Assembly: GCA_022661535.1 (NCBI GenBank)
Contig: JAKULF010000020.1
Span: 124,001 to 188,000, forward strand
Origin: Eutypa lata
Lineage: Eukaryota; Ascomycota; Sordariomycetes; Xylariales; Diatrypaceae
Reading direction: 5' to 3'
DNA length: 64,000 bases
Below the pieces are notes generated by a model. It worked only from the letters and a program-made list of their open reading frames with translations, did no database searches and was not told the origin of the DNA. Each line of letters starts with the position of its first letter. Position 1 is the first letter of the stretch. A program made the translations under genes and the position numbers. This document shows positions 13,501-25,559 of the stretch, piece by piece.

Positions 13501-16500
13501 CGAATTTATTTAAATTATAATTTAAAGTTAAAGAATTATAATAAAAGATTTAATAATAACTTTATAAAAATAAATTTATAATTTTAATTTATATAAATTT
13601 AAATTTATATTAATTATACGTAATAATTTTTTTTTATTTTTTAAATAAAGTTTAAAACTTTTTTTAAAGCTTTTATTATATAATATAACATTAAAAATTA
13701 ATATTTTATTATTAATATTATTTAAAATTAAATTAATTTTATTTTAATTATTAATAATATTTATAAAAAAATATAATAATATAAAAAGTAAATTTATTAT
13801 TAATTTCGTTTAACGTAAAATTTTCAAATTTTAAACAAAATAATCGAGATTATAATATATAATATAAAAAATAAAAAATAAAGATAAATTATTATTAAAG
13901 GAAATTATTAACGTTTTTTTTATTAATAATTTTAATTTTAAATTAAAAAAAATAATTAAAAAAGATTTATTAAATTTATTTTTTAATATATAAAGAAAAA
14001 ATATTTAAATAAATATTTAAATTTAATTATCGATATTTAAATATAAATTAAAGATTTAATTTATAATTTATAAATTTATTTTTAATAAACTTTATTTAAT
14101 AAAAATAAATATAATAAAAATAATAATATAACGATTTATTTTCTTTTTTAAATTAAAAAATTAAAAATAAAAAATTAACGATATAAAAAAATTCGAAATA
14201 ATAATAATAAATTTAATAAATATAATTTATTTTAATTAAGCTTAAATAATAATATTATAAATTATAAAATTATAATTTATAAAAGTTTAATTTTATTTTA
14301 AGTTTTCTTTTAATTTTTTAATTAAATTTAACGTTTTCGATTTTATATAATAATATATTTAATAATATTAAATAATTTCTTTATTAACTTATAATAATAT
14401 TTAATTTTTTTTTTAAAATTTAAATCGTTATTATTTAAAAGATTATTATCTTTTACGTTAAATAACTTCGAATTTATATTTTTTATAAAAATTAATTAAG
14501 TTATTTTCTTATAAATCGATTTTTTTTATCGAAATTAAATTAATTATAATCGTAAATTTTATTAAACAAATATAAAATTATTTATTAATTTTAATAAAAA
14601 TAAAGCATTTAATTTTAAAATTAATATTAACGAAATTTCGTTATAATTAACTTTTATTTAATAATAAATTATAAAACTTATTTATATTTATAATAAAAGC
14701 TTTAATTATTAATAAAATTTCATTAATAATAAAAGAAAAAACTATATAATAATTAATTAAAAAAATATTATTATCGATTATTTTTAATTTATATTTCTTT
14801 TAAAATTTAAGTTTTTTAAATTTTAATTTAATAATAATATTAAAATTAATTAACTTTAATAAAGATTTATAATTAATAAAATATTTACGTATAAATATAT
14901 TATTTACTTTTTTATTAATAAATTTAAAAAAGGTTTAATTATTATTATTTTTAACTTAATTAATAAAGTTAAATTTATTTATATTAATATATATATAAAT
15001 AAAATATAATATAAATATTAAAAAACGATATTTCGATAATATTTTAAGCTTACGTTTTTTTATAAATAACTTAAGCTATTTATTAAATTAAGCTTTTATA
15101 ATTAAATTTTAATTTAAAAATTATTTTTAAATAATATTTAAAAAAAAAAATTATACGAAATAAATTACTTATATTAATTCGATTTTTAAAGTAATTTTTA
15201 TATATACGAATCGAAATTATATCGCTTTATTTTTATAATTTTATAATCTTTTTATATATACGAAATTTAATATTTATTAAGCGTTATATAAAATCGCTTA
15301 TATTTATAAAATTAAAATTAAAAAAATTAATCTTTTTTAATTTAAATAATAATTTATAAAAATTTATAAAATTATATTAAAACTTAATTAATAAATTAAA
15401 CGAAAAAAATCGTCGATTTAAAATAAGCTTTCGTTAAAATATACCTTTATTTTTATCGATATTTATATATAAAAAAAATATTATAAATTAAGTTTTTTAT
15501 ATAAATTTAATAATAAAAAAAATAATAATTTTTTAATAACATTTAATAATTTTTTATTTAAATTATTTATATATTTATTTAAATTAAAAAGTTTTTATAA
15601 TCTTTTTTTAATTATATAATTAATTTTTATATTAATAAATTTTAATATTTTTTTAAACTTTAATAACTTTAAAATTAATTTATTACGATTATAAATATTT
15701 CGAATTTAACGAATAATTTAAAATAATTAATTTAAATATAAATAATTAAAAAATATATATTTTTTATAATTATAATTATAATATACGAAAATAAAATATA
15801 TTTTATTTTTATAATTATTAAAATTATATTAAACTTATTAAATAAAAAAAACAATTATACTTTTTTAATTAAAAAAACTTAAACTTTATTAATCGTCGTT
15901 TTATTTACTTCGTTAATTAATTTATTACGTTTATATATTTATTAAAAATATTTATATTAAATATATTTATTATAATAATTAATATATTTATTCGTTATAT
16001 TAAACATTTAAAATAAATATAAATTTAAAAATCTTTAATAATAAAATAATTAAAGTTTATAATTATTAACCTTTTTATATAATTAAAACTATTTTATTTT
16101 TTTTTATTTCTTTAATTATTATTTTTAATTTATAAATTATATCTTTAATTATTAATTTAATTTCTTTAATATATTCTTTAACTTTATTAATAAAGTTATT
16201 TTCTTAATTTAATATTATTTTATAAAAAATAATAATATTTTTTATATTATAAAATATATAACGTTTATTTATTTTATTAATATCGTTAATTTTATTTTTA
16301 ACGAATAAACGATTAATAATTTTATTTTATAAAATCTTATTTTTATAATTTTTATTTAAATATATATATTTATATATTTAATTTTAAAACTTTATTAATT
16401 AATAATTATTAACTTTTTAAAAAAACTTATTAATTCGCTTTATAAAAGTAAAAAGCTTTTCTTTTAATTAACGTTTAAAATTATTAATTTTTAAAATAAA

Positions 16501-17668
16501 TTTAATATCGTTCGTTTTTATTTAAATAAGAAATTTTTTATTAAAGTTAAATTTTAAGAAATTATATTTTATTTATTTAAATTTAAAGAATTATAAATAT
16601 TAAAACTTTATATTATCTCGTAAATTATTTTTAAATAAAAAACGAAACTTAATTTTTTTAATTTTTTTTTTATTATAAAGTTTAATTTCTTTATATATAA
16701 TTTTAAATTATTAATATACTTTTTAAAAAAGTTTTTTAAAAATTTTTTAAATATAAATTAATTTATTTTAATAATAAATAATTTAAAAATTAATAAAATA
16801 TTATTAAAAATTAATATAAAAGTTAATAAAATTATTAATTCGAAAATTAATTTTAAAAAATTAATAAATTAAATCGTTAATTTAAAAGTAATTAAAATAT
16901 TTTCGTATTTTTTAATTATTTATATAAACTTTTCGACTTTAATTAAATACTTTAAAATAACGTATAATATTTTAATTAAAATCGTTTTAAATTTAAAATT
17001 TATAACGAAAGTTATAATATATATAATAAAAAAAATAATAATTTATAAAATTATTTAAATAATTAATAATTCGATTTATAATAATTAATAATTATAATTT
17101 TTTTTAATTAAAAAATAAAAAACATTAAATTATTTTAATAAAAATAAAATAAATAATAATTTAAAATAAATAAATAAAAGTTTTTAAAAGTAATTATATC
17201 GATTTAATATATAAATAAAGTAAAAAGTATTATACGAATTTAAAATAATATAAATTAATATTAAAAAAAAAAAACTTAAATTAAAAATTTAATTTTTATT
17301 TATAATAAATATATTTTATTTTAAAAAAAAAAATTTTTTTAACTTTTTTTTATTTTTTTAAATCGTAATAATTAAATATATAAATAACTTTTAATTATTA
17401 TAAAATAATAAATTTTTTAATAAAAAAATAAAAAAATAAATAAATATAATTTTTAATTAATTTAAAATATAAATTAATTTAATTAATTAAAAAAATTATA
17501 TAAAATTAAAAAATTTAATACGAAAATAAAAACGATAATTTTAATACTTTTTTAAATAATTAAAAAGTAATTAAAATATAAATATTTTATTTAATTTTTA
17601 AATAATAAAATAAATTTTTAAAACGATTTATAAAATTTAATTATTTAAATTTTACTTTTATTTATTAA

Positions 17669-17795
17669 TAAAAGTATTATAATAATAAAATAAAAATAAA
17701 AATATAATTATAATTATATTCTTTAAATGTTTTTTTGTTAAGCTAAGTATTGGGGAGACCTATCTAATGACCGAATCACGTGACCCACCCATACT
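17669..17795 (+). repeat. Right copy of the terminal direct repeat
   Basis: This copy straddles the right boundary of the A+T block. Its inner 40-50 bp are completely converted to A/T; its outer part keeps more G/C than the left copy (for example CACGTGACCCACCC against TACGTAACCCATCC). After CATACT the two flanks are unrelated. Confidence 0.85.
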
Positions 17796-18554
17796 ACCAA
17801 TCATAAGGCTTGGCGTCCTGCACGTAGGACGTAGCTAAGCTGGGGCTGACAAGGGTGTGTACCACCAATGACGGCATCAGCTCTAAGTTAGCTGGCAGCG
17901 TCAATCTGATAGAAGGTATAGACTACTAGGTAGGCAGTTAATATAACCAAGCATTCATTTAGTTAGCTAGAGAGAGATGAAAATGAATTAAATACTCTCA
18001 TTGCTTATTTTTTCATATTCAAATCCAAGACAAATACAATAAGACAGTAAGTTGGCAGGTAGGATAAAGTTAGCCTCAGTTAGATGTCACATGCAAGCGA
18101 TCAACACCCAACCCGGGATTATAAGACAGAATGAAAGTCATGATAGCCTATCTACATCATAAGTCTCCTCTACAGTTTCAAGCCGAGAGCCCACAATCAT
18201 AACCCCTATTCAGCTTAGAACTGCATTCGAAGCATATAATTAAACATAAACAGATTTCCACAAAGCCCCAGATATTAACATTCAACACACAGTCTATTTA
18301 CGTCCAAACGCTCTCTATCTATATCGATCCAATATTCACCATACCTAATAAACAATCAACGCAGCCCACCCAAGTAGTTAGGTCAATACCTACATCTTTA
18401 GATAGATAGATACCACAACACCAGCCAGCACAGAAAACCAACCAACTGAACCTTAGAAACAGCTATCTAAGATACAGATAGACAGACTCCCATACAATGT
18501 AGCCCCCTGATGTATACAGCAGGTATGTACTTTGCAGGCACTCGCAACATCACA
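17796..18554. other. 3-prime spacer of the phosphate transporter gene
   Basis: Base composition returns to normal within a few dozen bases of the block edge. An 18-bp dyad (CGTCCT, 6-nt loop, AGGACG) lies at 17814-17831, just outside the repeat. No gene is seen. Confidence 0.5.
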
Positions 18555-21322
18555 TCACATGCCCAAAACCCGCATAGCCCCATAGCCCAGCGTAACAACA
18601 ACAGCAAGGGTGAGAAGACTGGCAGGCACACCCCTACTGATGAAATGCTTGACCTTGAGGTAGCGCTGGCCGGTAGCGTCCTCCTTCATGATGGCGGTCA
18701 TGTTGGGGAAGCCGCTGGTGGGCAGGCCCATGGCGGCGCTGCACATGAGGGTGGCGGCCATGACCAGCAAGTTGGGGTGGGGCTCCTCCATGCCCTTGCC
18801 GATGTCGCTGACGAGGGGCAGGATGATGAGCGCCGCGACCGTGTGGCTGATGAACGTGGCCACGACCAGCGTCAGCGACGCGAAGATGAGCAGCACGGCG
18901 TACAGGTCGAGGCCGTCGACCTCGGCCGATATGCCCTCGGCGATCGTGTGCAGGAGCCCGCTCGACTTGACCGCCTTGCCGAGCGAGAGGCCGCCCGCCG
19001 CTAGGATGATGATGGTCCAGGGGAAGTTGTTGAAGTCCTCCTTGGTCAGGATCCCGACCCCGAAGAAGATAACGATCGGGATAATGGCGATGACGCCCAT
19101 GTCGCCGAACGTGTCCTCCAGCTGGTGGGAGGCGCACCAGAGCCCGATGGTCGAGAGGCAGACGATCGATACGAACCATTGCAGGGCGGTGAAGCGCTCC
19201 CTTACGGGTCGGATAGGAACGATACTGGTGCCCCTCCCGGGCTGGAAGGTCACGAGCAGAAGGATCCAGATGAGCAGGATCGAGACGATGCCTACGGGGA
19301 TCACGACGAAAAACCATTGGCCCCAGGTCGGCGCGGGTTCCATGAAGCCCAGTGCCACGACGTTCTGTGGTGATGCGATAGGGGAAAGCATCCCGCCGAC
19401 ATTGGAGGCAAGTGCGATGCCCATGATGACCGCCTTGGACATATTAGAATCCGAGGGGAGATTACGCAGCATAGGCTGTTGTCATGATTAGTTAACAAGA
19501 AGTTCAATAATAGGTATGGTATGTTACGGTAATAGGGACATACCTCGATGATAGAGAAGCATAAAACAGGTGCGGCAACGTTGCTAACGAGCATGCTGGC
19601 AAATGCAGCCACAAACATGTTCGCAACAATGACCGTCCTAGGCCGCGTGCCCGCCTTGCTAAGAACAAAGGTGGCGATTCTCTTATCTATCTTACATTTC
19701 GACAGCGCCGCAGCGATCGTGAACCCACCCAGGAGAAGCATAATGACGGGCGTCCACATGGCCGCAAACACGTAATTAGTAGCTTTTACCGAGTTAAGTC
19801 TCTTATGTGGTGGGTCATCGTCCCTGACGATTCTCAGAACGACAATAAGAAAGGGTATCAGCAGAGACGTAACAAATAGAGGTATAGTCTAGCATGGGGG
19901 TCAGTCAGTCAGCACATAGCTTGCATATCATGAAGATAAGAATCATCATCTCACCTCTGTAGCCCATAATAAACTGACGAATACCAACATGGCGAAACAG
20001 GCTTGCTGCTCTGGCTTTTCCATGATGGGAACATATAAGAGGATGAAGAACATCGCGACGATGGCGAGGAAAGTATATGCGGTAGATCCAAAGAGCCAAG
20101 TAGGACAAGTGAAGTGACCGATAGGCGTCTCGATTTCTTTAGTCGGCACGCCTGGAGGTTCATCGCCCTGTAACCTCAGCTTTGCCCCGTCGCTTCTCAC
20201 GCCTAGCAGGCCCCCACCGACGCTGGCAGCCTCAGCGCGGCGTTCCATGCCGATGAGATCTCTCCAAACAGTATTCCGCTCCCACACGACGTGTTCCCGA
20301 AGGTGAGACCGGAGATCTTTCTTGGCCAGGGCCTCGTCACCTTGAGTAACTGCGTCTGCGTAGGCCCCTTCCATTCTCCTTATATACTCCTCAATTTGCC
20401 TGATAGTATCGTGCATAAAGGGGTATGAGGTCTCGACAACACTCGCCATGTATTTAGGGCGGAGCTCCCTATCGATGATCTTATCGAACTTTTTGAGGAC
20501 CTTCCTAAAGCCTGTCTTGTTGAGTTGGACATAGGACTTGAGTTCACACAGCTGGACATAGAGGCTGATGATGCGCTTCTTCACCATAATGCCGGAAGAG
20601 AACATGTGGGCTGTCTCGGCGTAATCGTCATAGCCCGTGCTATATCTTCTCAGCGACCTCGTGAAGTCAGTCGACATCATAGATGCCGTGAGATCAGCCG
20701 AGGCGTGCATGAGGCTGCGACGTCTTCCTGGACCACCGATGCTAGACCGCCTCTTCTTAGTGAGGGCAGCCGTCTCATCTGCTTCGTCATCGTCATCGTT
20801 CTCGTCGTCGCTGTCCTCGACACCATCCTCGGTAGATCGGACGCTTCGAGAGCTCCGGGGACCTGCTGTGTGTTTTAAGGGGGGTTCGGTGACGCTAGGA
20901 TGTAAGGGAGGCCGCTGGGGTTGTTCGCCATCAGCATCACCATTCTCCTGATAGCGTTGTATATCGCGAAGCAATCCCTCGGTTTCATCGAAGAGCTCCT
21001 TTTCTTTAACTCCATAAAATGATGAAACCTTTTCTAGTTCAACATCTAATGCTCTGCTAAAGACGGTTTCAGGGTCCTCCTCACGAAGGAGAGGTCTCGT
21101 TTCGACATCGGATGGGCCTGTTTGATGGACGGTTTTCTCGAGTTGGTATATTCTAGACACATAGAGGTATTAGCACCGGAGCACATGGCGTAGTTTTCCG
21201 ATCGTACAGTCGCTGATATGTAAGGGATAATTGACTAACAGCTTCTTGAGGTTGCTGTAGGCGATATAATGACTGCTCCAGTCGGGAACAGCGTTGAACT
21301 GGATGCTGTGAGAGAACTTCAT
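18555..21322 (-). CDS. PHO91: SPX-domain low-affinity phosphate transporter (PHO87/PHO90/PHO91 type), 848 aa, 4 exons
   Basis: Exons: 21322-21240, 21152-19955, 19888-19544 and 19475-18555 (minus). All introns are GT-AG and the frames join exactly. The start is MKFSHSIQFNAVPDWSSHYI, the hallmark start of an SPX domain. SPX domains bind inositol pyrophosphates and set phosphate transport activity. The SPX region spans about residues 1-270 and holds an acidic, Ser-rich insertion. Then comes a divalent-anion:Na+ symporter domain (DASS/ArsB-like) of about 12 membrane segments. Visible landmarks are WATE|TIPLFVTSLLIPFL, MWTPVIMLLLGGFTIAAALS, SNVAAPVLCFSIIE and SNVGGMLSPIASPQNVVALG; the last two match the conserved substrate-site hairpins. 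Length is near that of yeast Pho90/Pho91. Whether it sits in the plasma membrane (Pho87/90) or vacuole (Pho91) cannot be told, so the symbol is a family label. It is the nearest gene to the right edge of the A+T block. Confidence 0.9.
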
Positions 21323-22704
21323 CTCGTCTTGTTCTTCGAGCCACCGACGTTTCTCGTCTCTTCTGGAGTCTCTTCGTTCTTCCTTAGCGATTTGATCTTT
21401 TCGAGTTGTTATAACTTCGTAATCATCGAGCTCGTACGATTCGTAGTCCACGCCGACACCTGCAATCGCAACAGCATCTGCACTGGCAACTGCACCTACA
21501 CCTGTAGCAGCCTTCCCCCCTCTATCCTGCGACTCTACTAGACTCAGTATTCGAGGTGTAGTCGGCTGGGGAGCTGTATGAGCGCGAGGTGAAGCTTCGA
21601 GGACAGAGGAGGGATGGGCCTGATACTTTGATGGCCCTATGGTGATTGTGATTCCGACCGACTTTAAATTATGTCCGTCGCGCCTATATGCGGACGTAAA
21701 TTAATCGAGAGACAAATAAAATAAGATAAGGATCAATCACAAGGTCTCCAAAGTGTAATCAATTAGTACAAGGTATAGTTACTGTCTAAGTCATCTGTCT
21801 GTCATTGGGACTGCAGCCAGCCAAGTCAGACAAGCCGAGCAACAGAGTTCAGGCCCGTGCCGAATTGAGTGGACGATAACTGGTCTACGAAGTAGGGCTG
21901 GTCTAAGTACCATTAGTCTAAAGTTTTAGTGGATGGTAACATTGAACCTTCAGTTCAGGGTCTTCTTTGGTATTATGTATATGTACTTACTTAGGTAGAC
22001 TAAGTAGCACCGATGCTACCATAAATGTTCAATACGTATGTAGGGCCTAATTGTACCTTCAATTTCCTGGTTTCTGGTGAATCAACTGACACTTTCATAG
22101 ACCGCTCTTGACCCTTCAGGTCTCATGATTGACTGGAAGAAACTGAAGATTGTAACCTTTCTATCTTATCGATCAGTAAGATCCCCTAACTATTATCGCA
22201 GTATTATAAGTCATAAACAACTATACCACATCTGGACTAGCGCTCTTTGCTAATGCCACGTTGATGTCATTGGCAAGGTTTCTCAAGTGCTTCAGCCACA
22301 TTTGAAACTAGCAAGTTATGTAAGTCGATTATGCGGCCTAGCGACATCTAACTCCTATTACGTCTAGAACACCTCCCTCTCCGAATCATTCAGTATATGA
22401 AATCAGTTTTAGTTGTCCTTTGAGTCTATCACTCCCGGAGGCGAGGGTTCTTCTATTTGAAAAGGTAGATACGGATGAAGTACACCGCCGTTTAGATCCT
22501 CCTTCTTACGCTTTTCCTGCCTGAACTCAACCAGGACTGATTCGCTTCGCTTCTCACGAGTTTTGCATAAGAGTGTATGAGAACCAGGAGATTTCGAGCC
22601 TCATCATGCACTTATCATGCTTCTTCTCTTAGCTGGCTGTCTTGTTATTTTGAATTATTAGCTATTGTTATTTTACCTTTTTCTTTTCCACATTGACGTG
22701 TTGC
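21323..22704. other. Upstream region of the phosphate transporter and spacer
   Basis: The frame of the transporter stays open on the minus strand from the ATG at 21322 back to at least 21680, with no ATG in it. The conceptual residues are Ala/Pro-rich, then strongly charged. It is probably a leader, with non-AUG extension or an unseen upstream exon as alternatives. From 21720 to 22700 I see no gene. Confidence 0.5.
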
Positions 22705-23789
22705 TTATGATAAATCGATAGTAGTCTTCCCTTCCTCCTTTTTCACTCCCGGCTTTTTCTCCCTCGGTTGTCTATCAACCTTGCTGCTCTCCATCACATC
22801 CTTCGTTGGATTTTTCACCGGTTTTCGTTTCTTTCTCGATCCAACACCCCTAGCTTTTTCTGCCCTCTGCCAGTCATATTCTTCGGGACGATAGGGGTAC
22901 TGGTCATGGACAGCCCGGAGTCTCCCAGCCCTAGTCTTCCATCGGTAATCTTCATTCGCCAACATTCGCACCCACACCTTGTCAGCCTCCTGCGGGTGCT
23001 CCTTGTCCCACCAGTCTATTATCTCGTCCATCTCGATAGCATCCACCACTAAGCTCTCCTCCGGCGGTATCATTCTCTCGTTGTCCATGATTTCGCGCTT
23101 CAGGTACGGGTGCGGCATGGTCCAGGCACGGCTGAAATCAATCAAGATGCCGGCGCGATAATTCTTGTAATGGATATCGCGCACCCATATGCCAACTTTA
23201 TGCATCTTGCGCAAGCCATGCACCATCTTCGGTAGAGTCTTGTTCGTGAAGTATGCTGACATATGCCGTACCTGGGATATTTCGATTGAGCAGGGACGTA
23301 TCTCGATGAGTTCTTTCACAATTGCCCAAACCGGCTCATCCGGGACGGCTTGGGGTCGAACCTTCCAGAACGGATGGAGCATTGTTCCTTCAGTTCATCC
23401 AGATGTTTCTCACTCAATTGCATATAACCGTAGCATTTCACGGCCAAGTGTTCTAGCCTCAATTCTTTCAATCGTCCGCATGCCCGGCATTCCGAGTAGA
23501 ATGGTGCAGTCCAGTATAATGCATCCCTAGGCTTGGCTTCAAGTCCGTGTCGGAGTTTACTCAAGGATTTCGATGGCCGCTTAAACTAGAGCTGAAGGGT
23601 TAGGTCCTGTAATAAAGTCCGATACAAAAGCTCACGTACAATCTTCAAAGCATATATCGATCCGTTCAGCGAGGCTTTGAAAACAATGGAGTCCATTCCC
23701 TTTCCCAATTCCCGGAGGAAGTCTATATTGACACTTTGAGTAGAGAAAGGATGTAATTTCGGCCCTGGTATGGGTGGGAGCAGTGGCAT
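22705..23789 (-). pseudogene. FTA2-domain (kinetochore Sim4 / pseudokinase-like) gene with one frameshift
   Basis: Exon 1 is 23789-23640; exon 2 starts at 23585 after a 54-nt GT-AG intron and runs to the stop at 22705. Exon 1 reads MPLLPPIPGPKLHPF, then a glycine-rich-loop-like FLRELGKGMDSIVFKA and an ALKI lysine. Exon 2 continues with APFYSECRACGRLKEL and LAVKCYGYMQL. Near 23360-23382 the frame must slip by one base to reach DEPVWAIVKELI, GLRKMHKVGIWVRDIHYKNY and GILIDFSRAWTMPHP. These are the features of the fungal FTA2/Sim4 domain, a kinase-derived fold that is amplified in many moulds and often not kinetochore-related. The catalytic Asp motifs look altered (DIHYKNY, DFS). The C-terminus is Lys-rich. 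No usable intron explains the slip; the only GT..AG candidates are 26 and 41 nt. Either the gene is decaying or the assembly lost one base. Confidence 0.65.
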
Positions 23790-25559
23790 TGCAGTAGAGA
23801 CACAGTTTCGAAAAATAGCAGTATGCAGTTCCTAACTCGGATATTTGTAGCTGCATAGAAGTGCCAGAGCATTGAAGGGGCGATTTGTTAGCACTAGTTG
23901 GGCAATGATTGCTAGATAAAGACCTAATAACTAAACAGTCTTTAATTTATAGACAAAGAATACTGCTAAATAAATAAAATATGACATACCAGATTCTATA
24001 CCGCAAAATGCCATGAAATACATAACCGAACGACATAAAACCATATGCATCCACTAGCATATATCCAGTTATATTAGATTATACATCTTGATTGAGCATT
24101 CCATCTTGTGTTAAGGTTGTCTAGGAATTCTTACCTCTTCCTGTGGTAGTACAACAAAGAACTGGCTCCATACTATTGTTCTATTTGTAGATATAGACCT
24201 AATATAGTACCTACAGTCATATAGTGCACCAGCTCGTACTTATCCCGGAACCTTGAAAGTTCCGCATGTATACCTTAATTTTCTCATTTCTTTCTTGTAG
24301 ACCGATGTATTTTTAATACCGACTGGTCTGACTGTAGTTCCCTTGGCCTAGGCGCCTTCTTTAACGACTATTCCTTGGGTATAAGAATCGTACCTTCAAG
24401 GTCTGGCTTTCATTATAAGAATCCGACCGGGATGAAATTTTGAATAAGTAAATACTTATCCATCTCCTTGATAATATTAAACCTTTAATACAATTATATT
24501 TACTTGATAATTTAATTTTATTAAGCCGGTGCAGTAAGCCCAGCCTTATTGGAGCCCAGGAGTTGAAGGATTATGTGATGATCAGGAACATAGCGAAGAT
24601 GTCACAAGTAGATGATATACAGTAATAAAGTGAAGATAATGGCATTTGTATTGTGCATTTGCGCATGCTGCAGCATCTGACCTACCTGCCAAGCAGGTGG
24701 TAGAAGTGATTTTATCTTATACATGAAGACCATTGCAAGCCTGAAGCTTTCGTCCTGTAGGTTATGATTTTCGATATCACGTGATCACTCTGCCAACATG
24801 CTACCATTGATCCCTAGGTCATTAATCATTATAAATTAAATTATTTAATTAATACATTTATTTATTTCCATTCTTCGATTACTTCGAAACCAGCATGTAA
24901 TGAATCTTTTGTAGTATAAAATATTAATCTTTCAGCCACTGCCAGGCCCAGGAAGGTCTCCGACGCTCCACCATCTCCTTCCTCACCCCCCAGAAGCTGC
25001 AGCGTGGTACGACTCGGCCCGCGGTGCGCGACTTAGTTTTATAAGCTCTAGAGACAACCGACGTCCTGGACTTTGAGTTCCATCGGCAGGGCATAGTATC
25101 GTAGCTCCCAGGAGAGGGTGTTTAAGGAGAGGGTGTTTAAGGAGCCCGAGCCAGGCGAGGTCCGGCGCGGGCTATGACGACAACAGCGCCATCGCGGCGC
25201 GGTTAATGGCGGTGGTTAGCCAGTCAAGCTCTACTATCGCGTGCCTGCCACTGTGTTGGAGCGGGAACGTGAAGACACGAGACTGACGTTGGCTGGATCC
25301 GCCAGTACAGGTGCACATGGATGGGGAGCCGCGGTCGTTCTACTTTCTCTCTATCGAGTGTAGGCCGCTCGCCGTGCGGCTCGCTCAGGGCCAGAGATCG
25401 CGGGACGACGTCTGGGTGCCTTACACGACACGTACACAACTAACTAGTTCATTACCGCTGCACATTGAAATAGACTATATATACTCAAGAAATAAGACAT
25501 GGTGCTGGGTGGGAAATTGTGCGAAGGACCCTAGCTGGACATTATTAAGCAGTTTCCCC
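23790..25559. other. Gene-poor spacer with a GC-rich degenerate coding remnant (about 24940-25420)
   Basis: 23800-24900 is A+T-leaning and shows no gene. At about 24940 the composition jumps to GC-rich for about 480 bp. On the plus strand one frame from about 24950 gives a protein-like stretch (EGLRRSTISFLTPQKLQRGT, then ETTDVLDFEFHRQGI) cut by stops at about 25051 and 25102. I do not recognise the family. It looks like a fragment of an old gene that lost its ends. A 15-bp perfect tandem duplication lies at 25110-25139. Confidence 0.4.
25110..25139 (+). repeat. Perfect 15-bp tandem duplication
   Basis: The unit AGGAGAGGGTGTTTA occurs twice in a row inside the GC-rich remnant. It keeps the frame (15 bp) and brings no new information on function. 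Confidence 0.85.

Larger units (their letters stand above)
7424..17795. mobile_element. About 10.4 kb A+T block with terminal direct repeats; probable RIP-destroyed transposon, LTR type possible
   Basis: From about 7560 to 17700 the sequence is almost pure A and T. Sampled 60-bp lines hold 0-9 G/C each. Most surviving C and G sit in CpG, with a few in AAGCTT, AACTTT/AAAGTT and AACATT contexts. CpA/TpG and CpC/GpG are nearly gone. No reading frame of useful length survives on either strand. The block is bracketed by a direct repeat (7424-7550 and 17669-17795, offset 10245). RIP in ascomycetes converts C to T, mainly in CpA, within duplicated DNA, so a RIP-destroyed repeat is the simplest reading. 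If the repeat units run 7424-7546 and 17669-17791 they start TG (TA in the mutated copy) and end CA, as LTRs do, and TAC flanks both outer ends. The coding content cannot be recovered by eye, so the class is inferred. A nested or composite element is equally possible. Confidence 0.7.

Noticed and set aside
7560..17705. Mitochondrial DNA insert, centromere core or A+T plasmid
   Set aside because: No mitochondrial gene fragment, tRNA or long frame is readable, CpG persists while CpA is lost, and direct repeats flank the block. A centromeric role cannot be excluded but nothing positive supports it.
18510..19491. Plus-strand frames over the phosphate transporter
   Set aside because: Antisense shadows of a clear SPX/DASS gene; the translation is His/Gly/Arg-rich without any motif.
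23370..23420. A 26-nt or 41-nt intron to explain the frame break in the FTA2-domain gene
   Set aside because: Both are shorter than any intron seen here (49 nt and up), the longer one has a poor GTTATA donor, and it would delete the conserved GYMQL residues.
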